This document shows, one piece after another, positions 15,656 to 23,548 of a DNA stretch of 35,138 nucleotides. The stretch's first letter is position 1. Every line of letters starts with the position of its first letter. Source of the DNA: Corallococcus carmarthensis (GTDB lineage: Bacteria; Myxococcota; Myxococcia; Myxococcales; Myxococcaceae); contig NZ_RAWE01000091.1 in assembly GCF_003611695.1 (NCBI RefSeq), positions 1 to 35,138 on the forward strand, written 5' to 3'. Position numbers and translations under genes: made by a program. The notes beneath the pieces are model-generated. The model made no database searches. It saw only the letters and a program-made list of their open reading frames with translations, and was not told the origin of the DNA.

Positions 15656-17200
15656 TCAGGCGGCGGACGGCTGGAGCGGCGGGCGGCCCGGCACAATGGG
15701 CCACACCGTGGGCTGGCGCCGCCCGTCCTCCACGCGGCGGGCCATGTACGGCTCGCACCCGCGCTCCTGGAAGGCCCGCTTCCACGCGGCGAAGCTCCCC
15801 CCGGCGCGCCAGGCGTCCATGGCGGCCAGCCCGGCCTCCGGGCCGCACTGGGCCAGCATGTACTCCACCCAGGCCCAGCGCGCGGACGTGGGCCGCACCT
15901 CCGCCCGTCCGCGAAGGCCCTTGCGCAGCCGCTCCAGCTTGTTCTCCACCTCCCGCAGCCCCGCGAAGGGCGCCCCGTCCAGCGGCGTGTTGCGCTTGGC
16001 CACGAAGGGCGCGACCCCCAACGCCACGGGCAGGATGCGCGACAGCTCCGTGGTGAAGCGGATCAGCTCGTCGATGTCCGCGTCCTCCTCATGCGGCAGG
16101 CCCACCACGTTGTAGACCTTGAGCTGCTTCATGCCCGCGGTGCGCGCGAACCGCGCGGCGCGGACGATCTGCTCCTCGGAGTGCTTGCGGTCCACCAGGT
16201 CCCGCATCTTCTGGGACGCCCCGTCCGCGGCCACCGTGAGGTTCGTCGCCCCGCCCCGCCGGAGCTGATCCACCAGCTCCTGGGTGAGCCGGTCCGCGCG
16301 CAACGAGGACACCCCCACCTCGCGCCCCGAATCCACGATGGTGCGCAGAAGCTCCACGATGCGTGGATGGTCGGTCACCGCCGCCCCCACCAGACCCACG
16401 CGCTTCGCGTGCTCGGGGATGAGGGACAGGATCCGCTCCGGAGGCACCGTGCGCATGCCGCCATTCGTCGTGCGGCGCATGACGCAGTAGTGGCAGCCGC
16501 GCGAGCAGCCCCGCTCCGGCTCGATGAGGAACATCGAGCGCAGCTCCGTGTGCGGCGTGATGATCTGCGTGCGCGCCGGCAGCCGGGCGTCCGTCGCCTT
16601 CGCCACGTGGTAGCGCGCCCCACCCCGCCCGGGCACCCGGAAGCCGGGGACCTTCGCCAGGTGATCCAGCAGCGCCTCGCGCTCCATGGAGGCCGCGGCC
16701 TCCAGCAGCACGTGGATCAGATCCTCCGCCTCCCCCTGGACGAGCACGTCCACGAAGGGCTCCAGCGGATCCGGGTTGGAGAACGTCAGCGGGCCGCCCG
16801 CCACCACCAGCGGATGCCTTGCATTCCGCTCGGCGGCCAGCACCGGCAAACCAGACAACTCCAACATCGTGAACAACCCTGAAAGCTCTAATTCATAGGC
16901 AACACTGAAAGCCAGCATTTCAAAGCCAGACACCGGTGCCTGGGATTCCCAGGTAAACAATGGCGTCCTTGTTCTCTTGTATGTCTCGACATCATCGGGA
17001 AGGAAGACACGCTCGGCGGTCGCGCCCGCGTGCTCATGCACCTCCCGGTAGATGGCCTGGTAGCCCAGCGAGCTCATGCCCACGTGGTAGGGGCTCGGGT
17101 AGCAGAGCGCGACCCGGTAGGGCGCCTCCTTGCGGAGCGTCCCTGCTTCGTCCGCCAGCAGCGAGCAGACGTGCTCGATGAGTTCGTATCGGCCCTCCAT
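15656..17200 (-). CDS. Radical SAM protein with N-terminal B12-binding-like domain
   Basis: A 514-residue protein of the radical SAM superfamily. The N-terminal region (about 25-160: VALCYPSPYHVGMSSLGYQA, then VVAGGPLTFSNPDPLEPFVD and VQGEAED) resembles the cobalamin-binding-like domain of B12-type radical SAM enzymes. The [4Fe-4S] motif is Cys232-x3-Cys236-x2-Cys239 (ERGCSRGCHYC), followed by typical TIM-barrel elements (GASQKMRDLVDRKHSEEQI, VVGLPHEEDADID). The reaction is unknown. Residues about 71-117 are encoded by a block of AT-ending and rare codons (AGA, AGG, ACA, TTA, TTT), unlike the rest of the gene, though the reading frame and protein are unbroken. GGGAGGATC directly precedes the ATG. 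Confidence 0.93.
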   Translation of the reverse strand: MEGRYELIEHVCSLLADEAGTLRKEAPYRVALCYPSPYHVGMSSLGYQAIYREVHEHAGATAERVFLPDDVETYKRTRTPLFTWESQAPVSGFEMLAFSVAYELELSGLFTMLELSGLPVLAAERNARHPLVVAGGPLTFSNPDPLEPFVDVLVQGEAEDLIHVLLEAAASMEREALLDHLAKVPGFRVPGRGGARYHVAKATDARLPARTQIITPHTELRSMFLIEPERGCSRGCHYCVMRRTTNGGMRTVPPERILSLIPEHAKRVGLVGAAVTDHPRIVELLRTIVDSGREVGVSSLRADRLTQELVDQLRRGGATNLTVAADGASQKMRDLVDRKHSEEQIVRAARFARTAGMKQLKVYNVVGLPHEEDADIDELIRFTTELSRILPVALGVAPFVAKRNTPLDGAPFAGLREVENKLERLRKGLRGRAEVRPTSARWAWVEYMLAQCGPEAGLAAMDAWRAGGSFAAWKRAFQERGCEPYMARRVEDGRRQPTVWPIVPGRPPLQPSAA

Positions 17201-17237
17201 GATCCTCCCAACAGTGGAATCCAGACACTAACAACAG

Positions 17238-17288
17238 CGCGGCCCCGGACCGCCACTCCCACGTGGGGGAGGGGCTGCCGGGGCCGCG
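17238..17288 (-). terminator. Hairpin terminator after the lipoprotein gene
   Basis: CGCGGCCCCGG (17238-17248) and CCGGGGCCGCG (17278-17288) form a perfect 11-bp stem. The loop holds a second short stem (CTCCC 17256-17260 with GGGAG 17267-17271). On the minus strand it is followed by the T-rich GCTGTTGTTAGTGT. It lies 27 bp past the lipoprotein stop and before the radical SAM gene, so it probably ends the oar-lipoprotein transcript. Confidence 0.65.
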
Positions 17289-17315
17289 TTGGCCTTCAGG
17301 GTCGGTCAGTGCCGA

Positions 17316-18083
17316 CTACTTGAACGACGGGATCTTGTTCGACGGGATGCAGCGACCCTCGATGTAGTCCGGGTCGTCATCCGGGCTGCCGAAGTACTCG
17401 AGCCAGAAGCGAGCCGGGACCGCCTCGCACTGGACGGCGAAGTCCGGGTTGATGCCCGAGCCCGCGCCGCAGTTGGCGAAGCCCTGGTCCGGATCCGTCT
17501 GGTCAGCACGGGGATCGCAGGGAGTCGCCGGCCACACCGCACGCATGACGTACGTGGAGGTGCAGCCGTTCCGCGTGAAGGTGACTTCACCCGTCATCTG
17601 GGTCCCAGGCGAGCTGGGAGACGAGTACACCTTCACGTTGGCCAACGTGTAGGACACCGACGACGTGACCCCGGCCTGCGTGGGGTTCACGGTCGCCGTG
17701 TTGAACTCCGGCGCCAGGCAGAAGTCGTCCGTGGTGTCGGAGCTCAGCGCACCGGTCACCTGGAGGCTGTCGAACGTGTTGTTCGCATCCGCCGAGCCCA
17801 AACGGGCCACGTACTGCGGCCGAACCACGAGGATGTTGCTCCCCGTCTTCGGGTCCGCGAACTTCCACACGCCCAGGTTGTCACCCACCTCGAGCGCCTC
17901 GGCCGCCGTGCAGGCCGTGCCATCCGCTCGGGTCGGGCCGCTCACGACGTCGTACTTCGCCCACCAGTTCGCGAAGCTCGCGTCCTGGACAATGCACCCG
18001 GGATTGGGCTGCTCGACATCGCAGGCGGTCAGGCTGCCCGCGGCCGTCAGCATCACCAGTGTCGAAAGAATGCTCTTGCGCAT
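17316..18083 (-). CDS. Cysteine-rich lipoprotein paired with Oar-like receptor
   Basis: A 255-residue predicted lipoprotein. The N terminus is basic then hydrophobic, ending in a lipobox LTAC with Cys21 as the lipidated residue. After this, eight further cysteines are spread through the mature chain (as in PGCIVQ, GTACTAA, DDFCLAP, NGCTS, ATPCDP, FANCGAG, VQCEAV, EGRCIPS), an even number that would allow four disulfides. No family is recognised. The gene starts 30 bp after the receptor stop and ends at a strong hairpin, so the two form one transcript; a surface or periplasmic partner of the receptor is likely by position. I prefer ATG 18081-18083 because GTGAGGAT lies about 10 bases upstream; ATG 18093-18095 is possible. 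Confidence 0.85.
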   Translation of the reverse strand: MRKSILSTLVMLTAAGSLTACDVEQPNPGCIVQDASFANWWAKYDVVSGPTRADGTACTAAEALEVGDNLGVWKFADPKTGSNILVVRPQYVARLGSADANNTFDSLQVTGALSSDTTDDFCLAPEFNTATVNPTQAGVTSSVSYTLANVKVYSSPSSPGTQMTGEVTFTRNGCTSTYVMRAVWPATPCDPRADQTDPDQGFANCGAGSGINPDFAVQCEAVPARFWLEYFGSPDDDPDYIEGRCIPSNKIPSFK

Positions 18084-18113
18084 GTTGCTGATCATCCTCA
18101 CGTGGTCGGGTGA

Positions 18114-21100
18114 TTAGAACGTGTACCGGACACCGAAGCGGATCTGCCGCGGGGCCTGGTACCGGTCCGGGTTCTTGTAGTTCTGGTTGACGTCTTCGTA
18201 GGCCAGCTTGCCACCGGCCGCCGCAGGGACGTTGCCCTCGCTGTCCGCCGTGGGCAGGTCGGACGCGTTGCCAGGAGTGCCGGTCTTCGCATCGTAGACC
18301 GGGAGCACCTGCTCGAACGTGTACGACTCGTCGACGCTGTCCACGCCCTGGAAGTTGAAGAGGTTGAACACGTCCAGGGTGAAGGACACCACGCTGTCCT
18401 TGCTGACGCGGTAGTTCACGCCCACGTTGGAGTCGACGCTGTTGATCCACGGGGTGCGACCGCCGCTGCCGCGCGGCAGGATGAAGGTCTCATCCTGGCC
18501 GTAGCCCGGGTACGCGCCGAGGTAGCTGATCGGGGTACCGGAGTTGCCGCGGTAGGACAGACCGATGCTCGCCGACAGCGCGTTGGAGATGTTGAACTCC
18601 TTGGCGCCGAACACCTTGATGGCGTGCGTGCGGTCGAAGGGCAGCAGACCCGTACGGTTGTTCAGGAGGGCTACCAGGTCGAAGTCCGCGAGGATGTTCG
18701 GGTCGAGCTGGTTGTTCTCCGGACGGAACAGACCGGGGTAGTTGCCGTACAGGCGGGACCACGTGTAGCTCGCCTGCGCCAGCCAGCCGTCCGTGAACGT
18801 GCGGTTCAGGTAGACGGTGACCGCGTCGTAGTCACGCACCGGCGTCGGGAATTCCTTGGCGAAGCCGCTGCCAGGGTTGCCGAGGAAGTACGTGTTGCCG
18901 TCATCGCGGCTCATGTCCTCGATGACCTTGCCCATGTCGCGGTGCGTATAGGTCGCGCCCATGCGGGTGTTCGCCAGGAGCTCGTACTCACCGCCGACCA
19001 CGACTTCGTCGGACGACTGGGGCTTGATGTCCGGATCGACCGGCTCGCTCTGCACCAGACCGCCGCTGAAGTACTGGTTGGAGTTCAGCGTGGCCTCGGC
19101 GCGAGGCACGATGAACTGCTTGTCCGAGCAGCCGCCGCGCTGGCCTTCCAGCGTGGACGGATCGCAGCCCGGCGTCGCAGACCCCGGCTCCGACAGGTAG
19201 CGACGTGCGCTGAAGCGACGCTCACCCGGGAAGGCGCGGTCCATCATGTTGAGCGGAACCTGCTCGTAGTAACGGGCGAAGTTCACGAACAGCTTCGCGC
19301 GGCCGTTGGCGAACGGATCCACCACGGCGCCGATGCGGGGCGACCACTGGTTGGCCAGCTTCAGCGCCAGGTTGCCGTCGCCGCCGTACATGGACTGCAC
19401 GTCGTAGCGCACGCCCAGGTTCAGCGTGACGCGGTTGGCGATGGACCAGCTGTCCTGGAGGAAACCACCGATGGTGGTGCCGCTCGTGGAGGACTGCTGC
19501 AGGGACTCGAACACCGGGGTGTCCGGAGCCGTCTGGTAGCCGTAGCGGCGGTTGTCCGACCAGATGCGGCGGGTCACGCCGTTGAGCTGCACGTCGCTGG
19601 CGGAACCGGCCTCCTGCAGGAAGACGCTACCGGAGTAGGCCTTCTTCTGATCGAAGGTCAGGAACTCCGTGTCCACGCCCGCCTTGAACACGTGCGTGCC
19701 CAGGGCGTTCAGCAGGTAGGTGGCCTTGGCGTTGATCTGGTAGCGGTCCAGCGTCGCCTCGGACATGAAGCCGGGGCCGCCCACGTAGTAGTTCGTCGTC
19801 GGGCAACGCACGGCCTGCTCCGCCGCCGTCGTGCCGCAGTACTCCTCGGCATTGGGGACGTTCTCGAACGTGGTGATCGGGCGACGGCGCGTGTACATCG
19901 CCAGCGAGTAGCCCGCCAGGCCGTCCGTCGACCCGATGGCGGTGCCGTCGGCCGGAGGCGTGCCCGCGGTCTGGTGGAACCAACCGAGGTTGGCGTCGAC
20001 CAGGACCTTCTTGTCCATGAAGGCGCCGGCGTACTTGAGGGCGAGCGCCGTGGTGTTGGCGCGGCTCTCGGTCTGGCCGATGTCCTCGGGACGCGAGTTC
20101 TGAGCCGCAGGCAGACCGCCCGAGCGGGGGTCGATCCGCAGCTTGCCCAGACCACCCGACACGGTCGGGGTGCCGTTCAGGGCGAACGACACGTTGTGGT
20201 CCTGGTTGATGAGGTACGTCAGCTTGCCCATGAACTGGATCGTGCGGGAGTCCGCGAAGTACGTCCGCTCGGAACCCGGGATCTGCTGGACGACGCTGAA
20301 GCCGTTCGCATCCTTCGCCACCGCGCCGTCGTCATCCAGCGTGAAGGCGTTGAGGGCGCGGGTGTGCTCGTAGCGCTGGAACGACGGCGCGAAGCCGGCG
20401 AAGAACCAGAGCTTGTCCTTGAGGATGGGACCACCGAGGGTCGCGCCGAAGTCGCCCAGGTTGCTCAGGGCGTTCAGGCCGGTGATCGTGGTGCCGTCCT
20501 CGATGACCAGCTTGCGGTTGCCTTCCGCGAAGCCCGGCGTCCAGTTGGCGAACACGGAGCCGTGGAACTCGTTGGAACCGGACCGGGTCACCGCGTTGAT
20601 CACACCGCCCGTGGAGCGACCGAACTCCGGCATGTAACCGCCGGTGATGATGTTCACGTCCTGCACGAACTCGATGCTCAGCGGGCTGGCGTTCACGCCG
20701 AAGGCCGGATCGTTCGTGGACAGACCGTCCACCACGTAGCCGTTCTCAGGCGAGGTCGTGCCGTTGATGGACACGCCGTACTGGTCGGACTGGGCGCCCG
20801 GGGCGAGCTCGGCCAGGGACTCGAAGGAGCGCGTCGCGCCACCCTTACCCACCGGCCGTGCCACCGCGATGCGCTTGATGAACTCCTGATCGACGTTCAC
20901 ACCCTGGTTGGTGGAACCGACGTCGATCGTCGGCGGCGTGCCGATGACGTCCACCGTCTGCGTGAAGGAGTCCGGCAGGAGCTCCACGTTCACGCGGATG
21001 GTGCGGTTGAGGAGCAGCTGGATTTCGGGGCGGGCGTAAGGCTTGAACGTCTCCTTCTCGAACCGCAACGTGTACGTGCCCGGCGGGAGCTGGGGAATAC

Positions 21101-21311
21101 GGTAGTTACCCTGTGCGTCGGTAACCACGGTCTGTTCGCCCTGCAGGTTGGGCGAGGTGGCGGTGACAACGACATCAGCTGCCGGCTTCTTGTCCTCAGT
21201 ATTGATGACAGTGCCGATGATGACGCTGGACTGCGCGAAAGCCGCGGATCCGTACAACAGACCCGCAGCAAGGACGACTCCGGTTTCCCGAAGTACTTGT
21301 TTCACTTGCAT
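18114..21311 (-). CDS. oar: Oar-like TonB-dependent outer-membrane transporter
   Basis: A 1065-residue outer-membrane protein. A signal peptide ends at Ala26 (GSAAFAQ). A carboxypeptidase-regulatory-like domain follows at about 28-112 (VIIGTVINTEDKKPAADVVV, then PQLPPGTYTLRF). TQTVDVIG at 117-124 may be the TonB box. The plug is at about 125-260 (VVDGLSTNDPAFGV, GGYMPEFGRSTGGVINAVT) and the rest is the beta barrel, ending in the terminal aromatic RYTF. This architecture, its length and the neighbouring tonB-exbB-exbD genes match Oar, which in M. xanthus is reported to be TonB-dependent and needed for PopC protease secretion. Orthology is inferred, not tested. GGAGGGG lies 7 bases before the ATG; an open frame continues upstream through the promoter and is rejected. 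Confidence 0.92.
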   Translation of the reverse strand: MQVKQVLRETGVVLAAGLLYGSAAFAQSSVIIGTVINTEDKKPAADVVVTATSPNLQGEQTVVTDAQGNYRIPQLPPGTYTLRFEKETFKPYARPEIQLLLNRTIRVNVELLPDSFTQTVDVIGTPPTIDVGSTNQGVNVDQEFIKRIAVARPVGKGGATRSFESLAELAPGAQSDQYGVSINGTTSPENGYVVDGLSTNDPAFGVNASPLSIEFVQDVNIITGGYMPEFGRSTGGVINAVTRSGSNEFHGSVFANWTPGFAEGNRKLVIEDGTTITGLNALSNLGDFGATLGGPILKDKLWFFAGFAPSFQRYEHTRALNAFTLDDDGAVAKDANGFSVVQQIPGSERTYFADSRTIQFMGKLTYLINQDHNVSFALNGTPTVSGGLGKLRIDPRSGGLPAAQNSRPEDIGQTESRANTTALALKYAGAFMDKKVLVDANLGWFHQTAGTPPADGTAIGSTDGLAGYSLAMYTRRRPITTFENVPNAEEYCGTTAAEQAVRCPTTNYYVGGPGFMSEATLDRYQINAKATYLLNALGTHVFKAGVDTEFLTFDQKKAYSGSVFLQEAGSASDVQLNGVTRRIWSDNRRYGYQTAPDTPVFESLQQSSTSGTTIGGFLQDSWSIANRVTLNLGVRYDVQSMYGGDGNLALKLANQWSPRIGAVVDPFANGRAKLFVNFARYYEQVPLNMMDRAFPGERRFSARRYLSEPGSATPGCDPSTLEGQRGGCSDKQFIVPRAEATLNSNQYFSGGLVQSEPVDPDIKPQSSDEVVVGGEYELLANTRMGATYTHRDMGKVIEDMSRDDGNTYFLGNPGSGFAKEFPTPVRDYDAVTVYLNRTFTDGWLAQASYTWSRLYGNYPGLFRPENNQLDPNILADFDLVALLNNRTGLLPFDRTHAIKVFGAKEFNISNALSASIGLSYRGNSGTPISYLGAYPGYGQDETFILPRGSGGRTPWINSVDSNVGVNYRVSKDSVVSFTLDVFNLFNFQGVDSVDESYTFEQVLPVYDAKTGTPGNASDLPTADSEGNVPAAAGGKLAYEDVNQNYKNPDRYQAPRQIRFGVRYTF

Positions 21312-21354
21312 ACCAAACCCCTCCAAGGTGGGCTGCAACCGAAAATGACTCCGG

Positions 21355-21382
21355 AAAATATCCGAGGTCAAGCAGTTGTCAA
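21355..21382 (-). promoter_or_regulatory. Candidate promoter for the oar-lipoprotein unit
   Basis: On the minus strand a consensus -35 TTGACA (21377-21382) is followed after 16 bases by TATTTT (21355-21360). The predicted start would give a leader of roughly 35-40 bases before the receptor ATG. The region is AT-richer than its surroundings. Confidence 0.65.
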
Positions 21383-21450
21383 TAGACCGTTGCTTTTTGG
21401 TGACCAGTGGGGCATTGGCGCGATCACGCGGCGCTGACAGACACGGTTGC

Positions 21451-21478
21451 TTGAACCCGGAACCCTTTTCTGTATGGT
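21451..21478 (+). promoter_or_regulatory. Candidate promoter for the tonB operon
   Basis: TTGAAC (21451-21456) and TATGGT (21473-21478) lie 16 bases apart on the plus strand, 63 bases before the tonB ATG. It sits about 70 bp from the divergent oar promoter, so one regulator bound between them could act on both units. Confidence 0.55.
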
Positions 21479-21541
21479 TGCCGCCCTTCAATCCGGGCAT
21501 GGCGGGGACGGGTAGTCCACTGGTGAAGAGGAGTTACGTGC

Positions 21542-22285
21542 ATGTTCGATTCAGTCCTTGACCGCGGGCAAGGACCCAGGTCGCGCTTCGGCGTGGGTGC
21601 CGGCGTTTCCACGGTGCTCCACGTTGGCCTGCTGGGTCTTGTGGCCTATCTCTCCACGCGCCCACCTCCCGTGGAGGAGAAGGAGGTCGAGGTCACGCTG
21701 AAGGCCACGATGGCGCCTCCGCCTCCGCCTCCGCCTCCTCCTCCCCCGGCGTCGAAGCCGAAGACGGAGAAGAAGGTCACGCCCAAGAAGCCCAAGGACA
21801 TGATCGTCCAGCCGAAGGAGATCCCGCAGCAGAAGCCGCCGGAGACGGAGACCGCGCCCGAGCCCGAGGAAGAGGCGAGCGAGTCCGAGGTCGAAGGTGG
21901 CGTGGAAGGCGGCGTCGCGGGCGGCGTGGTGGGTGGCGTGGTCGGCGGTGTGATTGGCGGCGTGGTGGGCGGTCAGCTGGGTGGGACGGGCACGGACGTG
22001 CTGGCGTTCGGCCAGGGCATGACGCGTCCGGAGAAGATCGCGGGTCCGGAAGTGTCCTATACGCGTGAGGCCATCGAGGCGCGCGTGCAGGGTCTGATGA
22101 TCGTGAAGTGCGTGATCACGACCGAGGGAAAGGTCGAGCGCTGCCGCACGATCAAGCCGCTCCCTCACATGGAGCAGGCCGTGATGGACGTGCTCACCGC
22201 CTCACGCTACAAGCCGGTCACGTTCCAGGGCAGGCCGGTCGAAGTGCAGTACACGTTCAACTTCAACCTGAAGCTGCCGCGCTGA
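21542..22285 (+). CDS. tonB: Energy transducer TonB
   Basis: A 247-residue TonB that couples the inner-membrane proton-motive force to outer-membrane transporters. One membrane anchor is at about 18-37. The linker begins with eleven consecutive prolines (59-69), then Lys/Pro and acidic stretches. Eight tandem tetrads of the form Val-x-Gly-Gly (117-148) follow, a feature not usual in TonB. The C-terminal domain (about 170-247) has RVQGLMIVKCVITTEGKVE and ends in the YTFNFNLKLP strand; Cys190 and Cys201 could form a disulfide. GAGGAG lies about 9 bases before the ATG. It heads tonB-exbB-exbD-exbD and is divergent from the Oar-like receptor, its likely partner. Confidence 0.94.
   Translation: MFDSVLDRGQGPRSRFGVGAGVSTVLHVGLLGLVAYLSTRPPPVEEKEVEVTLKATMAPPPPPPPPPPPASKPKTEKKVTPKKPKDMIVQPKEIPQQKPPETETAPEPEEEASESEVEGGVEGGVAGGVVGGVVGGVIGGVVGGQLGGTGTDVLAFGQGMTRPEKIAGPEVSYTREAIEARVQGLMIVKCVITTEGKVERCRTIKPLPHMEQAVMDVLTASRYKPVTFQGRPVEVQYTFNFNLKLPR
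21890..21985 (+). repeat. Eight 12-bp units encoding Val-x-Gly-Gly in tonB
   Basis: Ninety-six bases of tonB consist of eight in-frame 12-bp units (consensus GTGGTGGGCGGC with codon-level variation), giving VEGG, VEGG, VAGG, VVGG, VVGG, VIGG, VVGG and QLGG. Because the unit length is a multiple of three, expansion or contraction by slippage would keep the frame. Confidence 0.9.
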
Positions 22286-22359
22286 TCCGGGCAGGCAGCC
22301 CCGCTTGAGCAGTCCGCCGAACATCACCTCGCGCTCGTGAGGAGGAGCGCTCCACAGCC

Positions 22360-23037
22360 ATGCAATTTACCCTGCTTGATATCTGGCACCACACGGGCCT
22401 CTTCGCCCGCATGATCATCTTCACCCTCGCCATCATGTCGGTGGCGTCGCTGGTCGTCATGGCGGAGCGGATCATCGTCTTCCGCAAGACCCGCTCGGAC
22501 AGCCGCAACTTCGCCGCCAAGATGGGCGCGATCCTCGCGAAGGGCGACCTGACCACCGCGGCGAACACCAACCTGGGCAAGGACGTGGGCCACCTGGGCC
22601 GCGTGATCAACTCCGGCCTGACGGCGTACCGGATCACCCCGGGCAACAAGGACCTGGCGGTGGAGTCCGTGGCCCGCGCGCTGGAGCGCCAGGCGCAGCG
22701 CGAGGTGCAGAGCCTCAAGCGCGGCCTGGGCCTGCTGGCCACCGTCGGTTCGACGGCGCCGTTCGTGGGCCTGCTGGGCACCACGATGGGTATCGTGAAC
22801 GCCTTCCAGCTCATGGCGGCCGCGGGTTCCGGTGGTCTGGCGACCATCTCCGCCGGTATCTCCGAGGCGCTCATCACCACGGCGTTCGGTCTGCTCGTGG
22901 CGATCCCCGCCGTGATGGCCTACAACTTCCTGCAGGGCTGGGTGGATGCCCGCTCCGTGGACATCTCCGAGTCCTCCAACGAGTTCCTGGACGTGGTGGC
23001 CCGGCACGTGGGCGGCGGTTCGTCGCACGCGGCCTAG
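22360..23037 (+). CDS. exbB: MotA/TolQ/ExbB proton channel protein
   Basis: A 225-residue inner-membrane channel subunit that works with ExbD to energise TonB. Three membrane segments are visible: about 17-38, 122-148 and 163-190. The conserved GLLATVGSTAPFVGLLGTT stretch forms the second segment, and EALITTAFGLLVAIPAV the third, with the family threonines facing the pore. The cytoplasmic region between the first and second segments is the usual size. A GGAGGAG lies 12 bases before the ATG. It is separated from tonB by 74 bp and from exbD by a 100-bp structured spacer. Confidence 0.95.
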   Translation: MQFTLLDIWHHTGLFARMIIFTLAIMSVASLVVMAERIIVFRKTRSDSRNFAAKMGAILAKGDLTTAANTNLGKDVGHLGRVINSGLTAYRITPGNKDLAVESVARALERQAQREVQSLKRGLGLLATVGSTAPFVGLLGTTMGIVNAFQLMAAAGSGGLATISAGISEALITTAFGLLVAIPAVMAYNFLQGWVDARSVDISESSNEFLDVVARHVGGGSSHAA

Positions 23038-23052
23038 TCGTAGCCCCACCCT

Positions 23053-23116
23053 GGGACATCCCCACCCATGAGGGCGGCCCGGCTGTGAAGCCGCGCTGCT
23101 CCGGGGTGGGTGTCCC
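23053..23116 (+). other. Nested stem-loop between exbB and exbD
   Basis: The 100-bp spacer can fold. GGGACA (23053-23058) pairs with TGTCCC (23111-23116) and is backed by imperfect pairing of the adjacent C-rich and G-rich runs. Inside, GCGGC (23074-23078) pairs with GCCGC (23090-23094). No T-run follows. It may be an mRNA stabiliser or partial attenuator that sets the ExbB:ExbD ratio. Confidence 0.45.
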
Positions 23117-23137
23117 TTCCCGGACACAGGTGCACGC

Positions 23138-23548
23138 ATGGGAATGTCAGCAGGCCCCAAAGGGGGCATCAAGAGCGAGATCAACGTCACGCCGCTGGTG
23201 GACGTGGTGCTGGTGCTCCTCATCATCTTCATGGTCGTGACGCCCATGCTCCAGCGCGGCAAGTCCGTGGAGCTGCCCAAGGCCACGGAGATCGAAAAGG
23301 AAGGCAAGGAAGCCGACCCGCTGATCCTCTCCATCACCCCGGACAAGAAGATGTTCGTGGAGAACGATGAGGTCGACGAGAAGGGTCTCCAGGAGAAGAT
23401 CGCCGCGGAGCTGGTGAAGGATCCAGGCAAGAAGATCCTCCTGAAGGGCGACAACGCCCTGAACGTGGGCGACGTGCGCAAGGTGCTGGACACGGCCCGC
23501 AAGGCGAAGGCGAAGCAGATCGCCCTGGGTGTCGAGGAGAAGAAGTAA
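23138..23548 (+). CDS. exbD: Biopolymer transport protein ExbD (first copy)
   Basis: A 136-residue ExbD/TolR protein: a short cytoplasmic N terminus, one membrane segment at about 20-38 and a periplasmic domain. The proton-carrying Asp22 is in NVTPLVDVVLVLLIIFMV. The periplasmic domain (residues 50-130) has the usual KKILLKGD...VRKVLDTARKAKAKQIALGV ending. Its TAA stop overlaps the ATG of the next gene by one base (TAATG), indicating translational coupling of the two ExbD copies. The ribosome-binding site is weak (CAGGTG), so it may depend on read-through from exbB. Confidence 0.95.
   Translation: MGMSAGPKGGIKSEINVTPLVDVVLVLLIIFMVVTPMLQRGKSVELPKATEIEKEGKEADPLILSITPDKKMFVENDEVDEKGLQEKIAAELVKDPGKKILLKGDNALNVGDVRKVLDTARKAKAKQIALGVEEKK

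Noticed and set aside
16850-16998. Insertion element as explanation of the AT-richer patch
   Set aside because: No flanking repeats, and the encoded protein segment is continuous with the radical SAM family, so nothing was inserted.
18624-21437. 937-codon open frame opposite the oar-like gene
   Set aside because: Shadow frame; runs through the divergent promoter region and has no protein-like motifs.
21312-21500. N-terminal extension of the oar-like gene
   Set aside because: It would read through a consensus TTGACA promoter and bury the signal peptide; the ATG at 21311 has GGAGGGG in front.
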